A stretch of 64,000 bases of DNA from Azospirillum brasilense (lineage in GTDB: Bacteria; Pseudomonadota; Alphaproteobacteria; Azospirillales; Azospirillaceae), in the NCBI RefSeq assembly GCF_008365405.1, contig NZ_QOKV01000008.1, positions 62,001 to 126,000 of the forward strand. The letters are read 5' to 3'. Under the pieces are notes generated by a model, which saw nothing but the letters and a program-made list of their open reading frames with translations, searched no databases and was not told the DNA's origin. The translations under genes were made by a program, and so were the position numbers. This document shows positions 1 to 8,764 of the stretch, piece by piece; positions within the stretch are counted from its first letter, which is position 1; each line of letters opens with the position of its first letter.

Positions 1-213
1 TGGAGCGCCGGCGATCCGAACGGTCCTCACGGCGGACCGTCCAACCGCCCGCCGCCGGGCGTGATCGACGTCGAATACCAGGAGGTCGACCCTGACGGCG
101 GCCGTCCGGGAAACGCCGGTCCGGCGGACCGCGACGGGCCGGACGACACGCCCAAGCTCGGTGACTCCCGCTGGGCGCCGCCCGGCTCGCCCTACCGCAA
201 CGACCGCGGGTGA
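1..213 (+). CDS. fxsA: FxsA family membrane protein, C-terminal tail (partial)
   Basis: Only the last 70 codons are in the window, open from base 1 to the TGA at 211-213. The tail is rich in Pro, Gly and Asp and carries the motif VIDVEYQEVDPD, which resembles the cytoplasmic tail of FxsA, a small inner-membrane protein whose loss affects phage F exclusion in E. coli. No membrane segment is visible because the N-terminal part lies outside. fxsA directly upstream of secB is a common alphaproteobacterial order, and that supports the call more than the low-complexity tail does. The identification is moderate. Confidence 0.55.
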   Translation, partial: WSAGDPNGPHGGPSNRPPPGVIDVEYQEVDPDGGRPGNAGPADRDGPDDTPKLGDSRWAPPGSPYRNDRG

Positions 214-313
214 AACACGCCGGTTTCACTTTGTGGAGCCAGCAATTCCGTGCTAGCCAGCGGGTCTTGAAGACCTTTCCATCGTGATGCCGCCCCGCGG
301 CCAGGAGTTGTCC

Positions 314-811
314 ATGTCCGATCAGCAGATCAACGGTCAAGATCAGGAAGCCGCCTCGTCGCTGCCGATGCATGTGCTGGCGCAGTATGTGAAGGACCTG
401 TCCTTCGAGAACCCCAACGCCCCGCAGAGCCTGCTGCCCGGCCAGCCGCAGCCGCAGGTCAACATCGGCGTGGACGTGCAGGTTCAGCCGATGGGCGAGG
501 ACGTCTATGAGGTCGTGCTGAAGCTGCATTGCGAGGCCAAGCAGGCCGAAGCGACCGCCTTCCTGGTCGAGGTCGCCTATGGCGGCCTGTTCCAGCTTCC
601 GGGCCTGCCGCAGGAGCATCACCGCCCGGTGCTGCTGATCGAGGCGCCGCGGATGCTGTTCCCCTTCGCCCGCGCCATCGTGGCCGGCTGCACCCAGGAC
701 GGCGGCTTCCCGCCGCTGATGATCAACCCGATCGACTTCGTCGACCTGTACCGCCGTCAGACCGCCGGCCAGCAGGGCCAGGCCGAAGAGGCGCCGCAAT
801 CCCCGTTCTGA
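314..811 (+). CDS. secB: Protein-export chaperone SecB
   Basis: SecB is a cytosolic homotetrameric chaperone that keeps preproteins unfolded and hands them to SecA. The 165-aa product has the family core, including VNIGVDVQVQP, YEVVLKLHCEAK and the C-terminal motif FPPLMINPIDFVDLY. Length is normal. The start is the ATG at 314, which has an AGGAG ribosome-binding site at 303-307; an in-frame ATG at 284 would add ten atypical residues. It lies about 100 bp after fxsA and ends in a bidirectional terminator shared with rho. Confidence 0.96.
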   Translation: MSDQQINGQDQEAASSLPMHVLAQYVKDLSFENPNAPQSLLPGQPQPQVNIGVDVQVQPMGEDVYEVVLKLHCEAKQAEATAFLVEVAYGGLFQLPGLPQEHHRPVLLIEAPRMLFPFARAIVAGCTQDGGFPPLMINPIDFVDLYRRQTAGQQGQAEEAPQSPF

Positions 812-867
812 TGCCGCCGTTCTGATATCCCGGTTCTGATCCGGGCCATCGGCTTCGGACAAACAAA

Positions 868-905
868 AAGGCGGGAGGCTCCACCGGGGCCTCCCGCCTT
901 TTTTC
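868..905. terminator. Bidirectional rho-independent terminator between secB and rho
   Basis: A GC-rich stem (AAAGGCGGGAGGC pairing with GCCTCCCGCCTTT) is flanked by an A-tract on the left and a T-tract on the right. It can therefore terminate both the rightward secB transcript and the leftward rho transcript. Confidence 0.9.
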
Positions 906-950
906 GTGCTCTCCCCGCCCTTGAACCGGACGGGGAGAGACAATCGCCGG

Positions 951-2207
951 CTACTGATTCATGGACTCGAAGAATTCCGAGTTCGACTTGGTGTGCTTCA
1001 GCTTGTCGACCAGGAAGTCCACCGCGTCGGTCACGCCCATCGGCATCAGGATGCGGCGCAGGATCCACATCTTGGAGATGGTGCCCTTGTCGACCAGCAG
1101 CTCCTCCTTGCGGGTGCCCGACTTGGAGATGTCGATGGCCGGGAAGGTGCGCTTGTCGGAGAGCTTGCGGTCCAGCACGATCTCGGAGTTGCCGGTGCCC
1201 TTGAACTCTTCGAAGATCACCTCGTCCATGCGGCTGCCGGTGTCGATCAGCGCGGTCGCGATGATGGTCAGCGAACCGCCCTCCTCGATGTTGCGGGCCG
1301 CACCGAAGAAGCGCTTCGGGCGCTGCAGCGCGTTGGCGTCGACACCGCCGGTCAGCACCTTGCCCGAGGAGGGAACGACCGTGTTGTAGGCGCGGGCCAG
1401 ACGGGTGATGGAGTCCAACAGGATGACCACGTCGCGCTTGTGCTCGACCAGCCGCTTGGCCTTCTCGATGACCATCTCGGCGACCTGGACGTGGCGCGTC
1501 GCCGGCTCGTCGAAGGTGGAGCTGATGACCTCGCCCTGCACGGAGCGGGCCATGTCGGTCACCTCTTCCGGGCGCTCGTCGATCAGCAGGACGATCAGAT
1601 AGGCTTCCGGGTGGTTGGTGGCGATGGAGTGGGCGATGTTCTGCAGCATCACCGTCTTGCCGGTGCGCGGCGGGGCGACGATCAGCCCGCGCTGGCCCTT
1701 GCCCAGCGGCGCCACGAGGTCGATGATGCGGCCCGTGTAGTTCTTCTTGGTCGGGTCGTCGACTTCCATGCGCAGCCGCTCTTCCGGGTAGAGCGGGGTC
1801 AGGTTGTCGAAGTTGATGCGGTGGCGGACCTTGTCCGGCGCATCGAAGTTGATCGTGTTGACCTTGAGAAGGGCGAAGTAGCGCTCGCCGTCCTTGGGCG
1901 CGCGGATCTGCCCCTCGACCGTGTCGCCGGTGCGCAGGCTGAAGCGGCGCACCTGGCTGGGGCTGACATAGATGTCGTCGGGGCCGGGAAGATAGTTGGC
2001 CTCCGGCGAGCGCAGGAACCCGAAACCGTCCTGAAGAACCTCGAGCACGCCGTCGCCGTAGATCGGGACATCGTTTTCCGCCAGCTGCTTGAGGATGGCG
2101 AACATCATGTCCTGCTTGCGCAGCGTGCTGGCGTTCTCGATCTGCAGTTCCTCGGCGAACGCCAGCAGTTCGGCGGGGCTCTTGCACTTCAGCTCTTGGA
2201 GATGCAT
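951..2207 (-). CDS. rho: Transcription termination factor Rho
   Basis: Rho is the hexameric RNA-dependent ATPase/helicase that ends untranslated transcripts. The 418-aa product has the N-terminal RNA-binding region ([19 protein letters not shown]), the Walker A motif [12 protein letters not shown], the Walker [12 protein letters not shown] block, the Q-loop [20 protein letters not shown] and the R-loop region. Length matches the family. It converges on secB and is divergent from the P-type ATPase gene, separated by a 360-bp gap. In many alphaproteobacteria rho sits near hemE/hemJ, as here. Confidence 0.98.
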   Translation of the reverse strand: MHLQELKCKSPAELLAFAEELQIENASTLRKQDMMFAILKQLAENDVPIYGDGVLEVLQDGFGFLRSPEANYLPGPDDIYVSPSQVRRFSLRTGDTVEGQIRAPKDGERYFALLKVNTINFDAPDKVRHRINFDNLTPLYPEERLRMEVDDPTKKNYTGRIIDLVAPLGKGQRGLIVAPPRTGKTVMLQNIAHSIATNHPEAYLIVLLIDERPEEVTDMARSVQGEVISSTFDEPATRHVQVAEMVIEKAKRLVEHKRDVVILLDSITRLARAYNTVVPSSGKVLTGGVDANALQRPKRFFGAARNIEEGGSLTIIATALIDTGSRMDEVIFEEFKGTGNSEIVLDRKLSDKRTFPAIDISKSGTRKEELLVDKGTISKMWILRRILMPMGVTDAVDFLVDKLKHTKSNSEFFESMNQ

Positions 2208-2567
2208 GGGGGTGCCTTAAGGGAATCGGTCATGCGAGGGGGAGTGCCAGAGGTCCCGGGCCGGCGCAGGGTGCGTCGGTTGAGCGTCGGACGGCGCTGA
2301 AGGCGGGGAATGCCTGTCGGACGTCGCGCCCAGATCGTTGGGGAGGGACGAAACGGCGGATGTGGGATGGGTGCCCGCGAGGCTTGCCGCCCCGTGGTGG
2401 GAAAGATGGTTAGCGGAACGCCGTCTGCAAGTCAAATGAAAGCGAATTCTTGGAAATCGGGTGGAATCTTGCGCGTCTTCGTCCGGGTCATGATGCCGCA
2501 TCCCCTGTTATCCAGGCCACCGGGCCACGACCTGGACGTTTAGGACAGAAACGGTTTGGTTGACATC
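2208..2567. other. Divergent intergenic region rho / P-type ATPase
   Basis: This 360-bp stretch must hold the rho leader and promoter and the promoter of the rightward ATPase gene. Open frames exist on both strands (for example 2217-2501 minus) but have low-complexity Arg/Ser/His composition and no recognisable domain. I see no clear terminator or operator. The most AT-rich patch is near 2420-2480, where promoters are plausible. Confidence 0.4.
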
Positions 2568-5327
2568 ATGAGCCCGCATGACCGTTCCGGACCCGGAACC
2601 ATCGTTGCTCCCGAAGCCTCCACGGACCCCCTGCCCTGGCACGCCCAGCCCCCGGACCAAGCCTTGGCCGCGCTGGACAGCCCCGACGACGGGCTGACGC
2701 CCGAGGAAGCGGCGGAGCGCCTGGACCGACACGGCCCAAACCGGCTGACTCCGCCGCCCCGCCGATCGGCGCTGATGCGCTTCCTGGCGCAGTTCGACAA
2801 TCTGCTGATCTACGTGCTGATCGGTGCGGGAGTCGTCACGGTCCTGCTCGGCGAGTTCGTCGACGCCGCGGTGATCGCCGGCGTGGTGCTGATCAACGCG
2901 GCCATCGGCTATGTCCAGGAAGGCAAGGCGGAGCAGGCGCTGGACGCCATCCGCAGCATGCTGTCGCCACAGGCGGTGGTTTTGCGCGGGGGTCATCAGG
3001 TCACCGTGCCAGCGGAGGATCTGGTGCCCGGCGACCGGGTGCTTCTGGCCTCGGGCGACAAGGTGCCGGCGGACCTGCGGCTGGTCCGCGTCAAGGGGCT
3101 GCGCGTGCAGGAGGCGGCGCTGACCGGGGAATCCGTGCCGGTTGCCAAGAGCGCCGACGCGGTGGCCTTGGACGCTCCCCTGGCGGAGCGCGGCGGCATG
3201 GCCTATTCTGGCACGCTGGTGGCCCAGGGACAGGCCACGGGCGTCGTGGTGGCCACGGGGGACCGGACGGAGCTGGGCCGCATCGGCACGCTCCTGGCGG
3301 GCGTGGAGGAGCTGACCACGCCGTTGCTCGCCCAGATGGCGGTCTTCGGGCGCTGGCTGACCATCGGCATCCTGGCCCTGACCGCGCTGACCTTCCTCTA
3401 CGGCTCTCTGGTGCGGGGGGAGCATTGGGCGGACATGGTCATGGCCGCCGTCGGCTTGGCGGTGGCGGCGATTCCGGAGGGGCTGCCGGCGGTGATGACG
3501 ATCACGCTGGCCATCGGCGTCACCCGCATGGCCCGGCGCAACGCCATCATCCGCCGCCTGCCGGCGGTGGAGACGCTGGGCTCGGTCGGGATCATCTGCT
3601 CCGACAAGACCGGCACGCTGACCCGCAACGAGCTGGTCGTGCAGACCGTGGTGACCGTGGCGGGCGACTGCGCGGTGACCGGCACCGGCTACCGCCCCGA
3701 AGGCGAGTTCCGCCGCGACGGCGCGGCCCTGGACCCCGCCGCCGATCCCGTGCTGACCGAGCTGGCCCGCGCCGCCCTGTTGTGCAACGACGCGGAGCTT
3801 CAGCGCGGCGAGGATGACGGGGATGGCAGCGGCGGCTGGACGGTGGCCGGCGACCCGACCGACGGCGCCCTGCTGGCGCTGGGCATGAAGGCCGGGCTGG
3901 ACGTGCGGGAAGAGGCCGCCCGCCGCCCGCGCACGGACGTCATCCCCTTCGAATCCGAACACAAGTACATGGCCACCCTGCACCACGACCATGAGGGGCA
4001 CGGGCTGCTGTACGTCAAGGGCGCGCCGGAGCGCGTGCTGTCCATGTGCGCGCACGTACGGGCCGCGGACGGCGGCAACGCACCACTCGACGCCGGCCAT
4101 TGGCTGGCGCGGGTGGAGGATCTGGCGGCGCGCGGCCAGCGCGTCCTGGCGCTCGCCTGGCGGCCCGCCCGGACCGGCCAGACCGTGCTGGACATGGACG
4201 ACGTGCGCGAGGGGCTGACCCTGCTCGGCCTGTGCGGCTTCATCGACCCGGCGCGCGAGGAGGCGGTGGTGGCGGTGGCCGAGTGCCAGGCGGCCGGAAT
4301 CCGGGTGAAGATGATCACCGGCGACCACGCCGGTACCGCTCAGGCCATCGGACGGCAGTTCAACCTGTCGGGCGACGCGGTGTCCGGGACCGAATTGGAC
4401 CGCCTGGACGACGCGGCGCTGGTCGCCGTGGCGCGCGACGCCGACGTCTTCGCCCGCACCACGCCGGAGCACAAGCTGCGCCTCGTCCGCGCGCTCCAGA
4501 CGGCCGGACACACGGTCGCCATGACCGGCGACGGGGTGAACGACGCCCCCGCCCTGAAGCGCGCCGACGTCGGCGTCGCCATGGGCTGCAAGGGGACGGA
4601 GGCCGCGAAGGAGGCCGCCAGCATGGTGCTGGCCGACGACAACTTCGCCTCCATCGCCCACGCCGTGGAGGAAGGGCGGACCGTCTACGACAATCTGCGC
4701 AAGACGATCCTGTTCATGCTGCCGACCAACGGCGCCCAGGCGCTGGTGATCCTGGTCGCCGTGCTGGCCGGCTACACGCTGCCGATCACCCCGGTCCAGA
4801 TTCTGTGGGTCAACATGGTGACGGCGGTGACGCTGGGTCTGGCGCTGGCCTTCGAGCCGCCGGAGGCCGCGGTGATGAAGCGCCCGCCCCGCCCGCAGGA
4901 CGAACCGATCCTGCCCGGTTTCCTGATCGGGCGCATGGTGCTGGTGATGGCGCTTCTGGTCGCCACCAGCTTCGGATTCTTCCTGCTGCACGAGGGCCAC
5001 GGCGACCCGACGCCGGTCGCCCGCACCATGGCCGTCAACGCGCTGGTGATGGGGGAGATCTTCTTCCTGCTGAACGCCCGGGCGGTCACCGCCTCGGTGC
5101 TGAACCGGCGGGGGCTGTTCGGCAGCCGCCCGGTGTGGATCTCCATCGGGCTGATGCTGGTCTTCCAGCTCGCCTTCACCTACGCCCCGCCCCTGCAGAG
5201 CCTGTTCGGCACGGCGGCGGTCGACTGGACCCAGTGGGTGGCCATGACGGCGGCCGGTCTGGCGATCTTCCTGGCGGTGGAGGCGGAGAAGGCGGTCACC
5301 CGCCGGGTGATGGGACGGCGGGGCTGA
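2568..5327 (+). CDS. P2-type cation-transporting ATPase
   Basis: This is an inner-membrane P-type ATPase of the P2 class (Ca2+/Na+/K+ type, PacL/MctpF-like) that exports a cation at the cost of ATP. Visible elements in order are an N-terminal cation-ATPase domain, the actuator motif LTGESVPVAKS, the M4 ion-binding motif PEGLP, the phosphorylation motif CSDKTGTLTRNE (Asp about residue 346), and the hinge GDGVNDAPALKRADVGVAMG. C-terminal membrane helices follow (LPTNGAQALVILVAV, WVNMVTAVTLGLALAFEPPE). The ion cannot be assigned from motifs alone. ATG 2568 is used; an in-frame TTG at 2556 sits 9 nt after AGGAC and could be the true start. It separates rho from hemJ, an uncommon neighbour at this locus. 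Confidence 0.9.
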   Translation: MSPHDRSGPGTIVAPEASTDPLPWHAQPPDQALAALDSPDDGLTPEEAAERLDRHGPNRLTPPPRRSALMRFLAQFDNLLIYVLIGAGVVTVLLGEFVDAAVIAGVVLINAAIGYVQEGKAEQALDAIRSMLSPQAVVLRGGHQVTVPAEDLVPGDRVLLASGDKVPADLRLVRVKGLRVQEAALTGESVPVAKSADAVALDAPLAERGGMAYSGTLVAQGQATGVVVATGDRTELGRIGTLLAGVEELTTPLLAQMAVFGRWLTIGILALTALTFLYGSLVRGEHWADMVMAAVGLAVAAIPEGLPAVMTITLAIGVTRMARRNAIIRRLPAVETLGSVGIICSDKTGTLTRNELVVQTVVTVAGDCAVTGTGYRPEGEFRRDGAALDPAADPVLTELARAALLCNDAELQRGEDDGDGSGGWTVAGDPTDGALLALGMKAGLDVREEAARRPRTDVIPFESEHKYMATLHHDHEGHGLLYVKGAPERVLSMCAHVRAADGGNAPLDAGHWLARVEDLAARGQRVLALAWRPARTGQTVLDMDDVREGLTLLGLCGFIDPAREEAVVAVAECQAAGIRVKMITGDHAGTAQAIGRQFNLSGDAVSGTELDRLDDAALVAVARDADVFARTTPEHKLRLVRALQTAGHTVAMTGDGVNDAPALKRADVGVAMGCKGTEAAKEAASMVLADDNFASIAHAVEEGRTVYDNLRKTILFMLPTNGAQALVILVAVLAGYTLPITPVQILWVNMVTAVTLGLALAFEPPEAAVMKRPPRPQDEPILPGFLIGRMVLVMALLVATSFGFFLLHEGHGDPTPVARTMAVNALVMGEIFFLLNARAVTASVLNRRGLFGSRPVWISIGLMLVFQLAFTYAPPLQSLFGTAAVDWTQWVAMTAAGLAIFLAVEAEKAVTRRVMGRRG

Positions 5328-5343
5328 CCGCCGCCCCTTCCCG

Positions 5344-5772
5344 TCAGAACGGCTTCACGATCACGAAGATGACGATGCCGATCATCAGCAGGGTCGGCGC
5401 CTCGTTCCACATGCGGAAGAAACGTTGCGGGCGGGTGTTGCGGTCCGCCTCGAAGTCCTTGCGCCAGCGCGCCATCATCATGTGCGTGACGGTCAGGGCC
5501 AGGACGAACAGCAGCTTGGCGTGCAGCCAGCCCTGCTTCATCCAGGCCGGTTCCATCACGATCATCGCGATTCCGAACAGATAGGCGGCGCCCATCGCCG
5601 GATTCATGATGGCGCGCAGCAGGCGACGCTCCATCACCTTGAACCGCTCCGAGGATTCGGAGCCCGGCGCCGTCTCGCAATGATAGACGAACAGCCGCGG
5701 CAAATAGAGAAGCCCGGCCATCCAGGCGATGATGCTGATGACGTGCAGAGCCTTGACCCAGAGGTAAAGCAC
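5344..5772 (-). CDS. hemJ: Protoporphyrinogen IX oxidase, HemJ type
   Basis: HemJ oxidises protoporphyrinogen IX to protoporphyrin IX in the inner membrane, the penultimate haem step in bacteria lacking HemY or HemG. The 142-aa product has four hydrophobic segments and the conserved HVISIIAWMAGLLYLPRLFVYH segment near the N-terminus, as well as the WMKQGWLHAKL region and the FRMWNE loop. Length is typical. It lies 52 bp downstream of hemE on the same strand, consistent with a hemE–hemJ haem operon. hemH, often nearby in relatives, is not in this window. Confidence 0.95.
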   Translation of the reverse strand: MLYLWVKALHVISIIAWMAGLLYLPRLFVYHCETAPGSESSERFKVMERRLLRAIMNPAMGAAYLFGIAMIVMEPAWMKQGWLHAKLLFVLALTVTHMMMARWRKDFEADRNTRPQRFFRMWNEAPTLLMIGIVIFVIVKPF

Positions 5773-5824
5773 TGGAATCCCCTTCCCTTCCCGTTGCGCG
5801 CTTGTTTTGGACTCCGCCGGGGCC

Positions 5825-6883
5825 TCAGCCCCGGTTCGGCCAGTCCTTGATCAGACGGGCCAGCTCGGCCACGTGTTCCGGCGGGGTGGTCTGGATCACG
5901 CCGTGGCCCAGGTTGAAGACGAAGGGCCTGCCGGCAAGCGTCTCCAGAATCTCCGACGCCGCACTGCGCAGGGCCTCGCCACCGGCGGCGAGCATGATCG
6001 GGTCGAGGTTGCCCTGCACCGGCAATCTGGATTGCAGATTCCCGGCCGCCCAAGCCACCGGGACGGTGGTGTCGAGCCCGACCGCATCCACCCCACTGCC
6101 CGTGACGTAGGCCTCATAGGAGAGGCCCGCACCGCGCGGGAAACCGATGACCGGAATCGCGGGGTGACGCGCCTTGATGAGATCCACGATCCGCCGCGTC
6201 GGCTCGATCACCCAGCGGCGGAATTCGCCGGCCGGCAGGACGCCCGCCCAGCTGTCGAAGAGCTGCACGACCTCGGCCCCGGCCTCGATCTGGGTGCACA
6301 GGTAATCGGCGGTCACCTCGACCAGCAGATCCATCAGCGCGCCGAACCCGGCGGGATCGCCGTAGGCCCAGCGCTTGACATGGGCGTACTCCTTGGACCC
6401 CGCCCCTTCGACCATGTAGCAGGCGATGGTCCAGGGTGCCCCGGCAAAGCCGATCAGCGTGGTGTGCGCCGGAATCGCGCTGGAGAGCCGGCGGACGGTT
6501 TCGTAGACCGGCTCCAGCCGCTCGTGGAAGCGATCGCGCGACAGGCGCTTGAGGTCTTCCACGCTTCTCACAGGGTCCAGCTTCGGCCCCTCGCCCTCCA
6601 GGAAGGCCAGCGGCTGGCCCAGGGCGTGCGGCACCACCAGGATGTCGGAAAACAGAATCGCCGCGTCCATGTCGTAGCGGCGCAGCGGCTGCAGGGTCAC
6701 CTCGACCGCATGGTCGGGGTTGTAGCACATGTCGAGGAAGCTGCCGGCCTTGGCGCGCAATTCCCGATATTCCGGCAGGTAACGGCCGGCCTGGCGCATC
6801 AGCCAGAAAGGCGGGCGCTGGCGCACCTCGCCGGCAAGGGCTGCGAGCATCGGCTTGGCATTCTCGGACACGGCCTCGGACAC
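5825..6883 (-). CDS. hemE: Uroporphyrinogen III decarboxylase
   Basis: HemE removes four carboxyl groups from uroporphyrinogen III to make coproporphyrinogen III. The product contains the N-terminal signature RPPFWLMRQAGRYLPEY, the FSDILVVPHALGQ segment, the IGFAGAPWTIACYMVEG motif and the C-terminal FNLGHGVIQTTPPEHV motif. I choose the GTG at 6883 (352 aa) because it follows AGGGGA and gives normal length; the frame stays open another 47 codons upstream, but those lie in the oriC gap and look non-coding. Its promoter must lie in or beside the origin, as in Caulobacter. Confidence 0.96.
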   Translation of the reverse strand: MSEAVSENAKPMLAALAGEVRQRPPFWLMRQAGRYLPEYRELRAKAGSFLDMCYNPDHAVEVTLQPLRRYDMDAAILFSDILVVPHALGQPLAFLEGEGPKLDPVRSVEDLKRLSRDRFHERLEPVYETVRRLSSAIPAHTTLIGFAGAPWTIACYMVEGAGSKEYAHVKRWAYGDPAGFGALMDLLVEVTADYLCTQIEAGAEVVQLFDSWAGVLPAGEFRRWVIEPTRRIVDLIKARHPAIPVIGFPRGAGLSYEAYVTGSGVDAVGLDTTVPVAWAAGNLQSRLPVQGNLDPIMLAAGGEALRSAASEILETLAGRPFVFNLGHGVIQTTPPEHVAELARLIKDWPNRG

Positions 6884-7298
6884 GGCGAATCGTTCCCCTG
6901 TAGGTGAATCGGGTCTGCGGGTTGTCACCCTCCTACTCAGTATTCTTTTTAAGGAGAGAAAGGAAGAAGGGGTGGTGGGTGCCTGTGGAAAACGGGAATC
7001 CCCGCTTTGCGCGGAATCGTCCACAGGCTGGACGGTGCGCTGTGGACGAAAATCGGATTCTGTGGACGACTCCGGACGCTTTCGCCGGAAACGGCGGAAA
7101 TGCTATACCGCGAAGCCTGGGAATCCCGTGGATAACATGGTCCGCGCGAGTCATTGTACCCATGTTCCGGAGAGGGCGCGCGGATTGTCCCGAAGGGGGC
7201 GCCAGCGGGGGCGACGAGTCCCGCCCGGAGGGATAGAATCCAGGAGATCCCCGTTGTCCACAGATTCGGACGGGTTCTCCACAACACGTTGGGGACGG
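6884..7298. other. Chromosomal replication origin (oriC), predicted
   Basis: This non-coding gap lies between hemE and ppsR, the position of oriC in Caulobacter and Rickettsia. DnaA-box-like 9-mers compared with TTATCCACA/TGTGGATAA are at 6984-6992, 7127-7135, 7254-7262 and 7275-7283 (one mismatch each) and at 7017-7025, 7041-7049 and 7061-7069 (two mismatches each; the last two are exactly 20 bp apart). An AT-rich/purine-rich stretch near 6938-6968 could be the unwinding element. GANTC sites (CcrM methylation) occur at 6906, 6996, 7014, 7056, 7068, 7121, 7148, 7216, 7236 and 7263. parA, parB and three parS sites lie within 14 kb. Strand-asymmetry data would confirm it. Confidence 0.85.
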
Positions 7299-8159
7299 AT
7301 GAGACAGTTCCACCTGCATCTTGTGTCGGACGCGACCGGCGAGACGATCAACAGCGTCGCCCGCGCGTGCGTCATCCAGTTCGACGATGTTCGCCCGGTC
7401 GAGCATTTCTGGAATCTCGTGCGGACCGAGCGTCAGCTCGACATGGTTCTGGAGGGCGTCCAGGAGAATCGCGGCCTCGTCATGTTCACGCTGGTGGACG
7501 AGAAGCTGCGCCGCCGCCTCCAGGACTTCTGCCGCGAGGTGCAGGTCCCCTGCATCCCGGTGCTCGACCCGCTGATCAACGCGCTGGCCGCCTTCCTCGG
7601 CGTGGAATCGCAGCGCCAGCCCGGCCGCCAGCACGCCTTGGACGCCGAGTATTTCGGGCGCATGGACGCGATGGACTTCGCGCTGGCGCACGACGACGGC
7701 CAGTCGAGCTGGGACCTGCACGAGGCCGACGTGATCCTGATGGGCGTGTCGCGCACGTCGAAGACGCCGACCTGCATCTATCTGGCGAACCGCGGCATCA
7801 AGGCGGCGAACATCCCGATCGTCCCGGGATGCCCGATGCCGCCGGAGATCGAGAAGCTGACCCGGCCGCTGGTCGTCGGCCTGACGAAGGATCCGGACCG
7901 TCTGGTGCAGATCCGCCGCAACCGGCTGAAGCTGTTGAACCAGAACGAGTCCTCCACCTACGTCGATCCCGAGGTGGTGCGGGCCGAGGTCACCGACGCC
8001 CGGCGCATGTTCACCCGGCGCGGCTGGCCGGTGATCGACGTGTCGCGCCGCTCCATCGAGGAGACGGCGGCGGAGATCATGATGCTGCTCGCCCGCCGTC
8101 AGACCGGCGGCCTGCCCGGCGTCGTTCCGGGCGTCGTCCCCGAGGGGCCGCTGACGTGA
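7299..8159 (+). CDS. ppsR: PPDK regulatory protein (bifunctional kinase/pyrophosphorylase, DUF299)
   Basis: Proteins of this family phosphorylate and dephosphorylate pyruvate phosphate dikinase or PEP synthetase, switching gluconeogenic PEP production. The 286-aa product begins FHLHLVSDATGETINSVA and has the P-loop-like GVSRTSKTPTCIYLANRG and the PIVPGCPMPPEI segment typical of the family. The frame is open far upstream through the origin gap, but family members start exactly at the ATG used here. It overlaps maf by 4 nt and begins the rightward origin-proximal operon ppsR–maf–aroE–coaE–dnaQ. Whether the target here is PPDK or PEP synthetase is not visible. Confidence 0.93.
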   Translation: MRQFHLHLVSDATGETINSVARACVIQFDDVRPVEHFWNLVRTERQLDMVLEGVQENRGLVMFTLVDEKLRRRLQDFCREVQVPCIPVLDPLINALAAFLGVESQRQPGRQHALDAEYFGRMDAMDFALAHDDGQSSWDLHEADVILMGVSRTSKTPTCIYLANRGIKAANIPIVPGCPMPPEIEKLTRPLVVGLTKDPDRLVQIRRNRLKLLNQNESSTYVDPEVVRAEVTDARRMFTRRGWPVIDVSRRSIEETAAEIMMLLARRQTGGLPGVVPGVVPEGPLT

Positions 8160-8764
8160 GCGGAGCGGTTCCCACCGTCGTCCTCGCCTCCGGCTCCCGC
8201 ACCCGGGCCGAGATGCTGGAGCGCGCCGGGGTGCGCGTCGCGCTCGCCCCCGCCGCGGTGGACGAGGAGGAGATCAAGCTGGCCGCCCGCGCCGAGGGCG
8301 CTCCGGTCGAGGATGTGGCCGAGGCGCTTGCCGAGCTGAAGGCGCAGCGCGTCACCCGCAAGCATCCTGGCGCCCTGGTGATCGGCGCCGACCAGATGCT
8401 GGAGTGCGAGGGCCGCTGGTTCGACAAGCCGGCCGACCGCGACGCCGCAAGGGTCCAGCTTCAGGAGCTGCGCGGCAAGACGCACCGGCTGGTGAGCTGC
8501 GCCGTGGTGATCCGCGACGGCGAGCGGCTGTGGCACCATGTGGACCGCGCCCGCCTGACCATGCGCCCGTTCAGCGACGCCTTTCTGGAGTCCTACCTGA
8601 ACGCGGCGGGGGACGACGTGCTGGGGTCGGTCGGCGCCTATCACCTGGAAGGGTTGGGCGCGCAGCTGTTCCATCGGGTGGACGGCGACTTCTTCACGAT
8701 CCTCGGGCTGCCGCTGCTGCCGCTGCTCGGGTTCCTGCGGGTGCATGGGGTGATTGCGGAATGA
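8156..8764 (+). CDS. maf: Maf-like nucleoside triphosphate pyrophosphatase
   Basis: Maf proteins hydrolyse non-canonical nucleoside triphosphates to monophosphates (house-cleaning), with dTTP/UTP or 7-methyl-GTP as usual substrates. The 202-aa product has the family start VVLASGSRTRAEMLERAGV, the central GADQMLECEGRWFDKP motif and the FLESYL…GAYHLEGLG segment. The start is GTG overlapping the ppsR stop (GTGA), which indicates translational coupling, and its own stop overlaps the aroE start. The exact substrate class is not assigned. Confidence 0.93.
   Translation: MSGAVPTVVLASGSRTRAEMLERAGVRVALAPAAVDEEEIKLAARAEGAPVEDVAEALAELKAQRVTRKHPGALVIGADQMLECEGRWFDKPADRDAARVQLQELRGKTHRLVSCAVVIRDGERLWHHVDRARLTMRPFSDAFLESYLNAAGDDVLGSVGAYHLEGLGAQLFHRVDGDFFTILGLPLLPLLGFLRVHGVIAE

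Noticed and set aside
2508..5000. An 830-codon open frame antisense to the P-type ATPase
   Set aside because: It is rich in Arg, His, Gln and Gly with no domain; it is a by-product of high-GC third positions opposite a genuine gene with all ATPase motifs.
6855..7298. Coding extension of ppsR upstream through the hemE–ppsR gap
   Set aside because: The frame is open by chance; the translated part is atypical, family members start at 7299, and the gap has origin features.
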